From Sphingomonas kyeonggiensis (GTDB lineage: Bacteria; Pseudomonadota; Alphaproteobacteria; Sphingomonadales; Sphingomonadaceae), in assembly GCF_030812785.1 (NCBI RefSeq), contig NZ_JAUSTJ010000001.1, forward strand, positions 1,736,001 to 1,800,000: a stretch of 64,000 bases of DNA, read 5' to 3'. Shown one piece after another: positions 1 through 8,913 of this stretch; position 1 is the stretch's first letter; each line of letters starts with the position of its first letter. Made by a program: the position numbers and the translations under genes. The notes under the pieces are model-generated. The model had not been told where the DNA came from and searched no databases. It saw only the letters and a program-made list of their open reading frames with translations.

Positions 1-465
<465 letters not shown>

Positions 466-476
466 AGGAACCGCGC

Positions 477-1679
477 ATGGACATGAACTGGACCCAGGCC
501 GAGCTCGCCTTCCGCGACGAGGTGCGCGCCTTCCTCGCCGACAAGCTCACCCCCGAGATCCGCCGGGCCGGCACGCTGGCGACGAGCGTCTACCCGGATC
601 ACGAGGCCAGCATGGCCTGGCAGCATATCCTCCACGAACGTGGCTGGGCCGCGCCCCATTGGCCGGTCGAGCATGGCGGCTGCGACTGGAGCGTCGCTCA
701 GCACTATATCTTCAACCGCGAGCGCATCGCGGCGGGAGCGCCTTCGCTCTCGCCGATGGGCATCCACATGGTCGCGCACGTCATCATCCGCTTCGGCACC
801 CCCGAGCAGAAGGCATATTTCCTCCCCCGCATCCTCACTGGCGAAGTCTTCTTCTGCCAGGGCTATTCCGAGCCCGGCGCCGGCTCCGACCTCGCCTCGC
901 TCCAGATGCGCGCCGAGCCCGACGGCGACGACTTTGTCCTCAACGGCTCGAAGATCTGGACCACCCATGCGACCGAGGCGAACTGGATCTTCTGCCTGGT
1001 CCGCACCGCGAAGCTGGGCCGACCGCAACAGGGCATCACCTTCCTGCTCGTGCCGATGGACCTGCCCGGCATCGAGGTCCGCCCGATCCTGATGACCTCG
1101 GGCGAGCATGTGCAGAACCAGATCTTCTTCGACAATGTCCGCGCCCCGCGCGCGAACGTGCTGGGCGAGGTCGATGCCGGCTGGTCGGTGGCGAAGTATC
1201 TGCTCGAGTTCGAGCGCGGCGGCTCCTATGCGCCGGCATTGCAGGTGCGGGTGGGCGAGATCGACGCGTCGGTCCGGGACCGGCTCGACGACCCGCTCTT
1301 CGCCACCCGCCTCGCCGAGCTGCGCATCCGCATCGACGTGCTCGAGATGATGGAGCTGCGCCTGCTCTCGGCGAGCGAAGGCGCCAGTGTCGGCGTGCTC
1401 GCCTCGATGATGAAGATCCTCGGCACCGAGCTGGCCCAGGATCTGGCGGCGCTGCATCTCGAAGCGGCGGGGGCGGAGGGGCTGGCCTATCAGCCGCACG
1501 CGGTGATGCCGGGCGGCGCGGTGCCGGCCCATGCCGCACCGGCGGACGGCTATGCGGCGGGCGCGCCGTGGCAGGCACTGGCGCCTTTGCGCTACCTCAA
1601 CGAGCGGGCGGGCTCGATCTACGCCGGATCGAACGAAATCCAGCGCAACATCCTGGCGAAAGCCGTGCTGGGACTATAG
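477..1679 (+). CDS. Acyl-CoA dehydrogenase (PimC-like large subunit type)
   Basis: This 400-residue FAD-dependent acyl-CoA dehydrogenase introduces the alpha,beta double bond into an acyl-CoA. The FAD/substrate signature SEPGAGSDLA lies at residues 131-140, and the C-terminal GSNEIQRN at 384-391 is typical of the branch that includes pimeloyl-CoA dehydrogenase large subunits and steroid-type FadE proteins. Members of this branch often work as alpha2-beta2 heteromers. The shorter acyl-CoA dehydrogenase encoded convergently at 1789-2868 is a plausible partner. A purine-poor leader (AAGGAACCGCGC) precedes the ATG. The natural substrate is unknown. Confidence 0.9.
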   Translation: MDMNWTQAELAFRDEVRAFLADKLTPEIRRAGTLATSVYPDHEASMAWQHILHERGWAAPHWPVEHGGCDWSVAQHYIFNRERIAAGAPSLSPMGIHMVAHVIIRFGTPEQKAYFLPRILTGEVFFCQGYSEPGAGSDLASLQMRAEPDGDDFVLNGSKIWTTHATEANWIFCLVRTAKLGRPQQGITFLLVPMDLPGIEVRPILMTSGEHVQNQIFFDNVRAPRANVLGEVDAGWSVAKYLLEFERGGSYAPALQVRVGEIDASVRDRLDDPLFATRLAELRIRIDVLEMMELRLLSASEGASVGVLASMMKILGTELAQDLAALHLEAAGAEGLAYQPHAVMPGGAVPAHAAPADGYAAGAPWQALAPLRYLNERAGSIYAGSNEIQRNILAKAVLGL

Positions 1680-1689
1680 CCGCCCCAAG

Positions 1690-1780
1690 CCGTCATCCCG
1701 GCGAAAGCCGGGATCTCGTGCGGCTCTTGTTCTGCCGCCCGCGCCTTCGCCTGAGATCCCGGCTTTCGCCGGGATGACGG
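1690..1780. repeat. Family A palindromic repeat (A1)
   Basis: The arms CCGTCATCCCGGCG and CGCCGGGATGACGG flank a partly paired middle (GGGATCTCG / TGAGATCCC). It lies between two convergent acyl-CoA dehydrogenase genes. The loop is closely similar to copy A10 near 39,290. A bidirectional terminator role is likely from its position. Confidence 0.85.
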
Positions 1781-1788
1781 TTGAAGAA

Positions 1789-2868
1789 CTACGCCGCCCG
1801 CATCAGCGCCGCGTAGCGCGTCACCTGCGCATCGGTGCTGCCGAAGCTCTGCGCGATCACCGTCGCCCGCTTGAAATAATGGCCGACCGCCAGCTCGTCG
1901 GTCATCCCCATCGCGCCGTGGAGCTGCACCGCATTCTCGCCGATGAAGCGTGCCGCCTTGCCGATCGTCGCCTTGGCCGCCGCGCCCGCGCGGGCGCGCG
2001 TCTCGGGCTGGGCGGAGAGGTTGAGCGTGGCGAGATGGCTCGCCGAAACCGCCTGCTCCAGCGCCAGGAACATGTCGACCATCCGGTGCTGCAGCGCCTG
2101 GAAGCTCGCCAGCGGCTGCCCGAACTGGCGGCGCTGCTTGGCGAACGCCACCGTGTCGTCGAGCATCCGGCGCAGCACGCCCACCGCCTCGGCGCAGAGC
2201 GCGGCGCGGGCGGTGTCGAGCACCGTCTCGATCAACGGGCCGGCGGTACCCGGCGTGCCGAGCAGGGTTTCGGCGGGAAGATGCACGTCGATGTCGAGAT
2301 CGGCGGCCGGGCGGTCGTCGATCAGCTGGTAGCCGTGCAGGGTGATGCCGGGTGTGCCGGCTTCGACCAGGAACAGCGACGGACCATCGCCCCAAGTACG
2401 CGCTGCGAGGATCAGGTGGCTGGCCCCCGGCGCGGCGATGACAACCGGCGCCCGACCGGCAAGGCGCCAGCCGCCCGGCGCCGGTTCGGCGGCGAGTGCG
2501 GCGGGCTCCAGCGACGCCGCGATACGGACGGCGCCGCTGGCGATTCCGGAGAGCAACTTGGAATCATGCGCCTGGAGCAGCGCGCCGCCGATCACGACCG
2601 TCTCGAGAAAGGGCTCGGCGACCAGTGCTTCGCCCAGCGCCTCCATCACCACCATCGTCTCGACCGGCCCGCCCCCGAGCCCGCCCGCCACCTCGGGCAG
2701 CAGCACGGCGAGGATACCGAGATCGGCCAGACCCTGCCACAGCATCCTGTCCTGCCCGCGCCCAGCATTCACCCGGGCGCGCCGTGTCTCGAAGTCATAT
2801 TGTTCGCGCAGATAGCGTTGCAGCATATCGCGCAGCATCGTCTGGTCTTCGGAAAGGTCGAAATTCAC
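1789..2868 (-). CDS. Acyl-CoA dehydrogenase (PimD-like small subunit type)
   Basis: This is a 359-residue acyl-CoA dehydrogenase. It opens MNFDLSEDQTMLRDMLQRYL, the usual start of pimeloyl-CoA dehydrogenase small-subunit relatives, and has the C-terminal helix motif QLHGAMGMTDE. The SEPGAGSD-type loop of the large subunits is absent; the corresponding stretch is degenerate, as is common for the non-catalytic chain of heteromeric acyl-CoA dehydrogenases. It is convergent with the large-subunit-like gene at 477, not cotranscribed with it, so pairing is inferred from type and proximity only. The region just upstream (2869-3055) holds a worn family A repeat and no gene. Confidence 0.85.
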   Translation of the reverse strand: MNFDLSEDQTMLRDMLQRYLREQYDFETRRARVNAGRGQDRMLWQGLADLGILAVLLPEVAGGLGGGPVETMVVMEALGEALVAEPFLETVVIGGALLQAHDSKLLSGIASGAVRIAASLEPAALAAEPAPGGWRLAGRAPVVIAAPGASHLILAARTWGDGPSLFLVEAGTPGITLHGYQLIDDRPAADLDIDVHLPAETLLGTPGTAGPLIETVLDTARAALCAEAVGVLRRMLDDTVAFAKQRRQFGQPLASFQALQHRMVDMFLALEQAVSASHLATLNLSAQPETRARAGAAAKATIGKAARFIGENAVQLHGAMGMTDELAVGHYFKRATVIAQSFGSTDAQVTRYAALMRAA

Positions 2869-2958
2869 CGGCGGTCCTCCACCGGTAAAGCCTTGGCGAA
2901 GCAGGCGGATGCGACAACTGCGAGAAGTGCTAGGGCGTATCGACTTCAGCTGTTTCAG

Positions 2959-3025
2959 TTCCCCGGCGAAAGCCGCGGCCCAGGGTTTCTCTGCTACCCT
3001 GTGCCCCGGTTTTCGCCTGGGAGCA
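2959..3025. repeat. Degenerate family A repeat (A2)
   Basis: The arms CCCCGGCGAAAGCCG and CCCCGGTTTTCGCCTGG are separated by a middle with CAGGGTTTCTCTGC, the same inner sequence found in copies A6 (22,552) and A12 (52,746). Several mismatches show that it is decayed. It lies upstream of both flanking genes rather than at a convergent end. Confidence 0.65.
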
Positions 3026-3055
3026 GAGAACGTGGAACGTCGATAAGTTGCAGGG

Positions 3056-3409
3056 ATGGTGACGGACAGGAGGCTGGGTTACCCTCCGGCGATGACACCC
3101 GAAGCACTGAATGCGCTGGAAGCGCTCGAGCAGGCCGCGTCTGCCGGCCCCTGGCATGTCCGGCGGCTGGATGACGAAGACTGCATGGGCGGTCTTGCCA
3201 TTTCCACGCATCCCGACACCGGGCGCGGCGAGAGCATGCGATCGGGAGAATGGCGTGGGGAGGAGATGGTGGCCGCCTGCCTGATTCAGGCCCCGCCCTA
3301 TGTCGTTCCTGCGGACGACAGGTTCGAGGAGAATGCGGCGCTGATCGCAACCATGCGCAATGTACTTCCCGAACTCATCCGGTTGGCGCGGCTGGGTTTG
3401 CAGGCCTGA
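3056..3409 (+). CDS. Small conserved-looking hypothetical protein
   Basis: This 117-residue protein of unknown function is acidic, with no signal peptide or membrane segment. It contains LEALEQAASAGPWHVRRLDD near the start and ENAALIATMRNVLPELIRLAR at the end. This arrangement resembles small proteins of phage or prophage origin (Ead/Ea22-like), though the likeness is from memory of the pattern only. An internal ATG at 3092 (MTPEALNALEALEQ) is a credible alternative start; neither site has a strong ribosome binding site. The stop lies 8 bases from the convergent luxR stop, and this is one of two convergent junctions with no palindrome. It is probably real because its composition follows coding bias. 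Confidence 0.6.
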   Translation: MVTDRRLGYPPAMTPEALNALEALEQAASAGPWHVRRLDDEDCMGGLAISTHPDTGRGESMRSGEWRGEEMVAACLIQAPPYVVPADDRFEENAALIATMRNVLPELIRLARLGLQA

Positions 3410-3417
3410 GCCAATCG

Positions 3418-4161
3418 TCACCGCGCGCTGACGAAGCCCAGCCCTGCCGCGATCTGGATCGCCTGCGCCCGCCCCGTGCTGCCCAGCTTCGACCCCGCAT
3501 TGCGCAGGTGGAAGCGCACCGTGGAGGTGGAGAGCGACAGGATGATGCCGATCTCGCCGTCGGTCTTGCCCGCCGCCGCCCAGCGCAGGCACTGGACCTC
3601 ACGCCTTGTCAGCACCATCGGCGCCGCGGGCGCGCGCAGGCGGGACGAGGCCTCGGCATGGCTGGCGACCAGCTTGAGCGCCAGCCCCTGCAGCCGCACC
3701 GCATGCTTCGCGAACACCGTCTCGACCGCGACTGGCTCACGCGCTGCCCATACCACCGCGCCGACGATCGCGCGGGGCAGGTGGACCGGCGCGATGATCG
3801 CCGCGGCAATGCCGGTGGTCGCGGTCACCTGCCGGCAGTCGATCGCGTCGAGCAGCGCGCTGGTCCGCCAGGTGGCGAGCGTTCCGCCCGCATAGAAGCA
3901 CGGCTCCGCCATCACCCGCGCTGCCTGGAGGAAAGGGGCGTGCAGCGCGAGGCGGCGATTGTGCCAATAATGGTCGGTCGGATCGAGCCACTGGAAATGC
4001 GTCTCGGCATAGGGGCGGCCATCGGCATCGCGCATCGGCTCGGGATCGGCGATGTCGCCCTGCGCCGCGACGAAGGGCAGACCGATCTCGATCCCCGCCT
4101 CGCGCACTGCCTCGATCAGCGAATTGGTCTCCGCCCACGCCCGGTCGCGCTCGATCGCCAT
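3418..4161 (-). CDS. LuxR-family solo transcriptional regulator
   Basis: This 247-residue regulator has an N-terminal ligand-binding region of the autoinducer-domain type (about 10-165). Its C-terminal LuxR helix-turn-helix contains LTRREVQCLRWAAAGKTDGE and STVRFHLRN. The start at 4161 (MAIERDRAW) is chosen over an upstream ATG at 4191 because GGGAGAGAGG sits four bases before it and because it lines up with the paralogue at 17455. No luxI lies in the window, so it is probably a solo sensor of another small molecule. It is divergent from the DUF3617 lipoprotein. The two LuxR proteins are clearly homologous over their whole length (shared APVHLP, IGAVVWA, CYAG/YYDQG positions). Confidence 0.88.
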   Translation of the reverse strand: MAIERDRAWAETNSLIEAVREAGIEIGLPFVAAQGDIADPEPMRDADGRPYAETHFQWLDPTDHYWHNRRLALHAPFLQAARVMAEPCFYAGGTLATWRTSALLDAIDCRQVTATTGIAAAIIAPVHLPRAIVGAVVWAAREPVAVETVFAKHAVRLQGLALKLVASHAEASSRLRAPAAPMVLTRREVQCLRWAAAGKTDGEIGIILSLSTSTVRFHLRNAGSKLGSTGRAQAIQIAAGLGFVSAR

Positions 4162-4280
4162 GCCTCTCTCCCGAAACCCTGTGACGGGCACCAGCTTGAT
4201 CTGTTCTGCCGGCAGGCGATGGTCTGCAGCAAATGAACGGGCTCCGAAAGCCGGAAAACGGAGCGAAATGGGAGAGTTGG

Positions 4281-4859
4281 ATGACGCGGTTTCGTTTGGG
4301 ATCGGCGATCCCCTTCCTGTTGCTTGTGGCCGGCTGCGACTGGGGTTCGAGCGTCGATCTGCGCAATGAATCCGGGGCGGTCGTGGCGGAGCAGATCCGT
4401 AGGGTCGCGGCCGGCGGCGACTTCGCCCAGCCCGGGCGCTGGGAAACGAAGATCACCCTCAATCAGGTCGATGCGCCCGGCATGCCCGCGGCGTTCACCG
4501 AGAAGCTCAAGGCGCAGATGCGCCAGCCCCAGACCGCCGCCAGCTGCCTCACTGCCGAGGATGTGAAGAAGGGCGCCTTCTATGTCGGCGAGGAGAACCA
4601 GGCGTGTCGTTACGAGCGTTTCGCGATGGGGAAGGGCCGGATCGACGGAGTGCTGCGCTGCACGGACCAGATGGGCACCCGCTCGATGGCGATGTCGGGC
4701 AGCTATGGCCGCGACACCTACAAGCTCGTCGTCACCACGGACAGCCAGAGCGCGCAGCAGGCGGGCGCGGCGGGCAAGGTCTCGGTGACGATGACGATGG
4801 ACGCGCGGCGTTCGGGGCAGTGCCTGGGGACGGAAGGAAGGCCGCTGACGCGGTTGTAG
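4281..4859 (+). CDS. DUF3617-type lipoprotein
   Basis: This 192-residue exported lipoprotein of unknown function belongs to a family common in sphingomonads. Residues 1-18 form a signal peptide ending in the lipobox VAGC, with C19 the lipidated cysteine. The family hallmarks are the GRWETKITL stretch, the SCLTAEDV motif and the pattern of late cysteines (QACRYERF, LRCTDQ, GQCLG). The start at 4281 is preferred to an upstream ATG at 4233, since GGGAGAG lies just before 4281 and only this start puts the signal peptide at the N terminus. It is likely a periplasm-facing membrane-anchored protein; the reaction is unknown. Confidence 0.85.
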   Translation: MTRFRLGSAIPFLLLVAGCDWGSSVDLRNESGAVVAEQIRRVAAGGDFAQPGRWETKITLNQVDAPGMPAAFTEKLKAQMRQPQTAASCLTAEDVKKGAFYVGEENQACRYERFAMGKGRIDGVLRCTDQMGTRSMAMSGSYGRDTYKLVVTTDSQSAQQAGAAGKVSVTMTMDARRSGQCLGTEGRPLTRL

Positions 4860-4910
4860 GGCGTCGCGACGCAGGCGCCGCTGGGCCTAGCTGCTCCTCG
4901 GCGAATATCT

Positions 4911-5018
4911 CGTCACCCCGGCCTTGTGCCGGGGTCCACCAAGCCGCAAGCAACGCTGCAAGAGCCTCTTGTCCAGCCAATGCCTCCCAGTGGACCCCGG
5001 CACAAGGCCGGGGTGACG
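4911..5018. repeat. Family A palindromic repeat, GTCACCCC subtype (A3)
   Basis: The long arms, CGTCACCCCGGCCTTGTGCC and its complement ending CCGGGGTGACG, extend inward through GGGGTCCAC / GTGGACCCC. The same subtype occurs at 40,754 (A11). It lies between two codirectional genes (DUF3617 and the RoxA-like gene), so it may separate their transcription. Confidence 0.88.
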
Positions 5019-5147
5019 GTAAGGGGAGTCCCCCAACAACCTGCCACGTTCGCCAGCTTGCCGCCCGCGCACCCCCGCAGCATTTTCCGATCAAATGCCG
5101 GCACAGCGGCCCGTCCGCACGATGCCCGGCGACATGGGAGAGGTGCG

Positions 5148-7163
5148 ATGGCCAACTGGACTGCCCTGCTCGCGAGCGCTGCGATACCGCTCGCGCTCGC
5201 CCCCGCCGCGCTGGCACAGACCCAGCCGCTGCTCGACGAAGCCGCGATCCGCTCGCCGCTGGCCGCAGGCTGCAACGGCAAGTCGGACGCGACGCCGCTG
5301 CCGGTCGATCCGCGCACGCTGATCACCCCCAGCGTGAACAGCAATCCCAACGGCGCGGTCCGCTTCAATTCCTTCTTCACCGATCTGCACAATCCGCCGG
5401 CGCCTTATGTGAAGCGCCTGCCGTCGCGCCCCACCACCTGCGGCGCCTGGCGCGCCAGCGTCGCGCGGGGCCGGCAGAACCTCGAGACGCGCCAATATTT
5501 CCTGCCCTTCTCGCTCGCCCAGGACTATGACCGGCTCTGGGCGGTCTGGGGCCTCAGCGCCAAGCCCGCCGACTTCAACGAGCAGGTCGAGAAGCGCTAC
5601 GGCTTCTATCCCGCGCCGTTCCGCAATCCCTATCCGCTGCCCGGCGAGAACCCGAACACCACCAATGGCGGCTCGGGCCAGCTCCCGCTCGGCCTGGTCC
5701 AGGGCAAGGGCGACGACGGCAAATGGACGAGCACGATCACTGCCTCCTGCTCGGCCTGCCACGATTCGCGGCTGGGCACGACGAACGAGGCGGGCTTCAG
5801 CTGGGGGCTGGCCAACAGCGCCAATGACGCGGGCCTGCTCGCCTCGGACCTGTTCCGCACCAGCCCGGTCACCTGGCTCGGCCTCGCGCTGCCGATCCCG
5901 TGGAGCGACGGGCGCGGTTCTAGCGACGCGATCGGCCTGATCACGCTGCTGCCGGCCCTGTTCGACATGGACACGCTGCAGCTGGCGCCGAGCCTGCTCG
6001 AATATACGCCCGACACCCCGGCGGGCGGCATGACCAAGGCACCCAACTGGTTCAACCGCGCCTTCAAGACGCGGCAATTCTGGGACGGCTCGCTCACCTC
6101 GGACAATGTCCATTCGGAGATGGCGTTCGGCGTCGCCTCGATCACCCGCGACGCGTCGGGCCGCCGCGCGCTCGATACCGAGTTCGAGGACATCAACAAT
6201 TTCCTGCTCTCGCTGTCGGCGCCCAAATATCCGGGCACGATCGACCGGCCGCTCGCCGAGCAGGGCGCGGTGGTGTTCCATGAGCGCGACCTCTGGGCGA
6301 ACGGGGCCAATGTCGAGATCCCGCGCCAGCCGGGTAACGGCTCCTGCGCGAGCTGCCACGGCGTCTATTCGCCGCGCTATGCCAGCGACACCGCTTATCT
6401 GCCCGATCCGCGGCTCAAGGGCCTGCCGGGCAACGTCACGCCGATCGCGACGATCCAGACCGATCCGCGCCGCTTCAACCTGTTCGCCGATCCGCGCCAG
6501 CGCCGGGCGTGGAACAGCAGCTGGTGGGCGTACAACTCGCTCAGCCCGAGCTGGTATGGCTATCCGGTCGAATCGCTGCTCGCGAGCTCGATCCGCCGGG
6601 TCTATCGCGCGGTCTATGACAATGGCGGGCCGATCTATTCGCCGCTCGGGCCGAACGAATGGGTCGAGCCCAAGGGCTATGTCTCGCCGCCGCTCTATGG
6701 CGCCTGGGCGTCGGGCCCGTTCCTCCACAATGGCAGCGTCCCGGACATCTGGGGCGTGCTCAAGCCGTCGGACCGCCCGGCGATCTGGAAGCGGCCCTAT
6801 TCGGCGGCCGGCATCGGCGGCAAGAACCAGGGCTATGACTATAGCTACGCGTCGTACGATTTCGCCAAGCTCGGCTGGAAGTACGAGACGCTGAACTGCA
6901 ACGCCCAGTCGGCGCCGACCTATCTGCCCTGCGCCAACGGCATGGCGACGCCGGACCGCTTCTATTCGGCCTTCTCCAACGCGGTCGGACCCTATTTGAA
7001 CCTGGCCTACCAGACGCCGCCGCCGATCACCGACGCGCAGATCCGCTCGCGCATGACGTTCAACAGCAACCTCTATGGCGACGGCAATGGCGGCCACACC
7101 TTCACCCAGTCGCTTACCGACGCCGAACGGCTGGCGCTGATCGAGTATCTGAAGACGCTGTGA
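5148..7163 (+). CDS. RoxA-like secreted dihaem c-type oxygenase
   Basis: This 671-residue protein has a signal peptide (cleavage near ALA, residue 23) and two c-type haem sites, CSACH at 201-205 and CASCH at 400-404. From memory, the rubber oxygenase RoxA of Xanthomonas sp. 35Y has CSACH at 191 and CASCH at 390, giving the same 199-residue spacing. The RoxA active-site residues A251, I252, F301, W302 and F317 would correspond to A261, I262, F311, W312 and F327 here, and all five are present. RoxA cleaves cis-polyisoprene to C15 oxo-aldehydes outside the cell. The start at 5148 follows GGGAGAGG and places the signal peptide correctly. The alternative is an uncharacterised member of the wider dihaem peroxidase (MauG/CcpA) superfamily with another substrate. 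Confidence 0.85.
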   Translation: MANWTALLASAAIPLALAPAALAQTQPLLDEAAIRSPLAAGCNGKSDATPLPVDPRTLITPSVNSNPNGAVRFNSFFTDLHNPPAPYVKRLPSRPTTCGAWRASVARGRQNLETRQYFLPFSLAQDYDRLWAVWGLSAKPADFNEQVEKRYGFYPAPFRNPYPLPGENPNTTNGGSGQLPLGLVQGKGDDGKWTSTITASCSACHDSRLGTTNEAGFSWGLANSANDAGLLASDLFRTSPVTWLGLALPIPWSDGRGSSDAIGLITLLPALFDMDTLQLAPSLLEYTPDTPAGGMTKAPNWFNRAFKTRQFWDGSLTSDNVHSEMAFGVASITRDASGRRALDTEFEDINNFLLSLSAPKYPGTIDRPLAEQGAVVFHERDLWANGANVEIPRQPGNGSCASCHGVYSPRYASDTAYLPDPRLKGLPGNVTPIATIQTDPRRFNLFADPRQRRAWNSSWWAYNSLSPSWYGYPVESLLASSIRRVYRAVYDNGGPIYSPLGPNEWVEPKGYVSPPLYGAWASGPFLHNGSVPDIWGVLKPSDRPAIWKRPYSAAGIGGKNQGYDYSYASYDFAKLGWKYETLNCNAQSAPTYLPCANGMATPDRFYSAFSNAVGPYLNLAYQTPPPITDAQIRSRMTFNSNLYGDGNGGHTFTQSLTDAERLALIEYLKTL

Positions 7164-7193
7164 GATGGTGGGGCTGCGAGGGCAGCCTCTAAT

Positions 7194-7221
7194 CGTCATC
7201 CCCGCGAAGGCGGGGATGACG
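7194..7221. repeat. Minimal family A hairpin (A4)
   Basis: This 28-base perfect hairpin has arms CGTCATCCCCGC and GCGGGGATGACG with loop GAAG. It is the shortest copy in the window and shows the core unit of family A. It sits between the convergent RoxA-like and ligase genes. Confidence 0.9.
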
Positions 7222-7224
7222 GTA

Positions 7225-8769
7225 TTAGCCGAGAGCAGGTTCCTGGGTCGCTTCCCAATACCGATCCCGCAACAGCCGCTTGTACAGCTTCCCCGTCGGA
7301 TGCCGCGGCAGTTCCTCGATAAAGTCGATCCGCCGCGGCTGCTTCACCCGCGAGAGCTGCGGTGCCAGCCACTCGGCCAGTTCCTCGGCCAGCGCAGGCG
7401 AAGGCGTGACGCCTTCCGCCGGCTGCACCACCGCCACCACCTGCTCGCCCATATCGGCATGCGGCGCCCCGATCACTGCGACGTCCGCCACCTTGGGGTG
7501 CAGCACGAGCAGATTCTCGATCTCCTGCGGATAGATGTTCACGCCGCCCGAGATGATCATGAAGCTCTTGCGGTCGGTGAGATAGAGATAGCCCTCGGCA
7601 TCGACATGGCCGACATCGCCGAGCGTGGTCCAGCCATGCTTGTTGGCCGCCGCCTCGGTCTTCCCGGGGTCGTTGTGATAGTGGAAGCCCGGCCCGCCTT
7701 CGAAATGGACGAGACCCGTCTCGCCTGGCGCCAGCGGCTCGCCTTCCTCGTCGCAGATCCGGATCGTGCCCAGCACCGCCCGGCCCACCGAGCCCGGATG
7801 CGTCAGCCAGTCCCTGGCGCCGATCATCGTCAGGCCATTGCCCTCGGTCCCGGCATAATATTCGAGCAGCACCGGCCCCCACCAGTCGATCATCGCCTGC
7901 TTTACCGGCACCGGGCAGGGTGCCGCGGCATGGATCGCCATGCGCAGCGAGGTCAGGTCGTGGCGGCTGCGCGCTTCCTCGGGCAGCTTGAGCATGCGGA
8001 TGAAATGGGTGGGCACCCACTGCGCATGCGTCACCTTGTGCCGCTCGATCAGCGCCAGCGCGCGCTCGGGATCGAACTTGTCCATCACCACCACGGTACC
8101 GCCCAGCCGGTGCACCGCCATGCACCAGCGCAGGGGTGCCGCATGATAGAGCGGGGCGGGGGAGAGGTAGATCGTGTCGGCATCCACCGCGGCGTGCCGG
8201 GCGATGCCGACCATCGCATTGGGCATGGTGATGTCGGTCTCGGGCAGCTGCGGACGGATGCCCTTGGGCCGGCCGGTGGTGCCCGAGGAATAGAGCATGT
8301 CGGTGCCGGCGCGCTCGTCGGCGATGCGCGTCGTCGGCATCGCGCCGGCTTCGGCTTCCCAGCTCCGGAAGGGCGGCACGGCGCCGTCGAGCATGAACAG
8401 CGCGACATCGTCCAGCGCCACCTCCGTCGCCACCGCGCTCGCCACCGATGCCAGAGCCGACGAGGAGATTAGCGCCCGCGCGCCGCTGTCCTTGAGGATG
8501 AACGCGGCTTCGCTCGCCGTCAGCCGCGAGGAGACCGCGACGAAATACAGCCCCGCGCGCTGCGCGCCCCAGGCGATCTCGAGGAAGCGGAGATGATTCT
8601 CGAGCAGCACTGCCACCGCATCGCCCGGCTGGAACCCCAAGGCGCGGAACAGCTGGGCGGTCTGGTTCGAGCGCGCTTCGAGCTCGCCATAGCTCATGCT
8701 CTCGCCCGTCTCGGCCAGGATCAGCGCGGGTTTCCCCGGCGCGGTTTCGGCGTGGACGCAGGGATGCAT
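7225..8769 (-). CDS. AMP-dependent acyl-CoA synthetase/ligase
   Basis: This 514-residue ANL-superfamily enzyme activates a carboxylic acid to its acyl-CoA through an acyl-adenylate. The P-loop-like motif YSSGTTGRPKG lies at 160-170, YYAGTEG forms the A5 region, LGDVGHVDAEGYLYLTDR is the hinge region, and the C-terminal PTGKLYKR carries the conserved lysine. It lacks any export signal and is cytoplasmic. It is divergent from the thiolase-like operon at 8914, with a 16-base palindrome between them. In this island it could activate the acid made from an oxidised substrate; its specificity cannot be read from the sequence. Confidence 0.92.
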   Translation of the reverse strand: MHPCVHAETAPGKPALILAETGESMSYGELEARSNQTAQLFRALGFQPGDAVAVLLENHLRFLEIAWGAQRAGLYFVAVSSRLTASEAAFILKDSGARALISSSALASVASAVATEVALDDVALFMLDGAVPPFRSWEAEAGAMPTTRIADERAGTDMLYSSGTTGRPKGIRPQLPETDITMPNAMVGIARHAAVDADTIYLSPAPLYHAAPLRWCMAVHRLGGTVVVMDKFDPERALALIERHKVTHAQWVPTHFIRMLKLPEEARSRHDLTSLRMAIHAAAPCPVPVKQAMIDWWGPVLLEYYAGTEGNGLTMIGARDWLTHPGSVGRAVLGTIRICDEEGEPLAPGETGLVHFEGGPGFHYHNDPGKTEAAANKHGWTTLGDVGHVDAEGYLYLTDRKSFMIISGGVNIYPQEIENLLVLHPKVADVAVIGAPHADMGEQVVAVVQPAEGVTPSPALAEELAEWLAPQLSRVKQPRRIDFIEELPRHPTGKLYKRLLRDRYWEATQEPALG

Positions 8770-8844
8770 TCGGCCCTTACTCCTCTCCTCGGGAGCGGCT
8801 CCGCTCTCCGATGCGCAGCATAGCCGAACCGGGGAAATGCGCTG

Positions 8845-8860
8845 CTATCGCTAGTGATAG
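8845..8860. promoter_or_regulatory. Palindromic operator candidate (LuxR-type motif)
   Basis: CTATCGCTAGTGATAG is a 16-base palindrome with one mismatch. It lies between the divergent ligase (start 8769) and thiolase-like gene (start 8914). A close relative, CTATCGCATGTGACAG (13 of 16 identical), is found at 17431 in front of a luxR gene. The shared motif suggests control by one or both LuxR paralogues. Confidence 0.5.
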
Positions 8861-8913
8861 TTCCGCGCGGAGGTGCGCACGGCGATACCGGGCAGGCGAC
8901 CAGGGAGAGGAAG

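Noticed and set aside
1789..2868. Reading the acyl-CoA dehydrogenases at 477 and 1789 as one operon encoding a heteromer
   Set aside because: They are convergent with a palindrome between them, so they cannot share a transcript. Pairing of the proteins remains only a possibility.
5091..7199. A 702-residue minus-strand frame opposite the RoxA-like gene
   Set aside because: It has no recognisable motif, while the plus strand has two haem sites and a signal peptide. It also runs into repeat A4.
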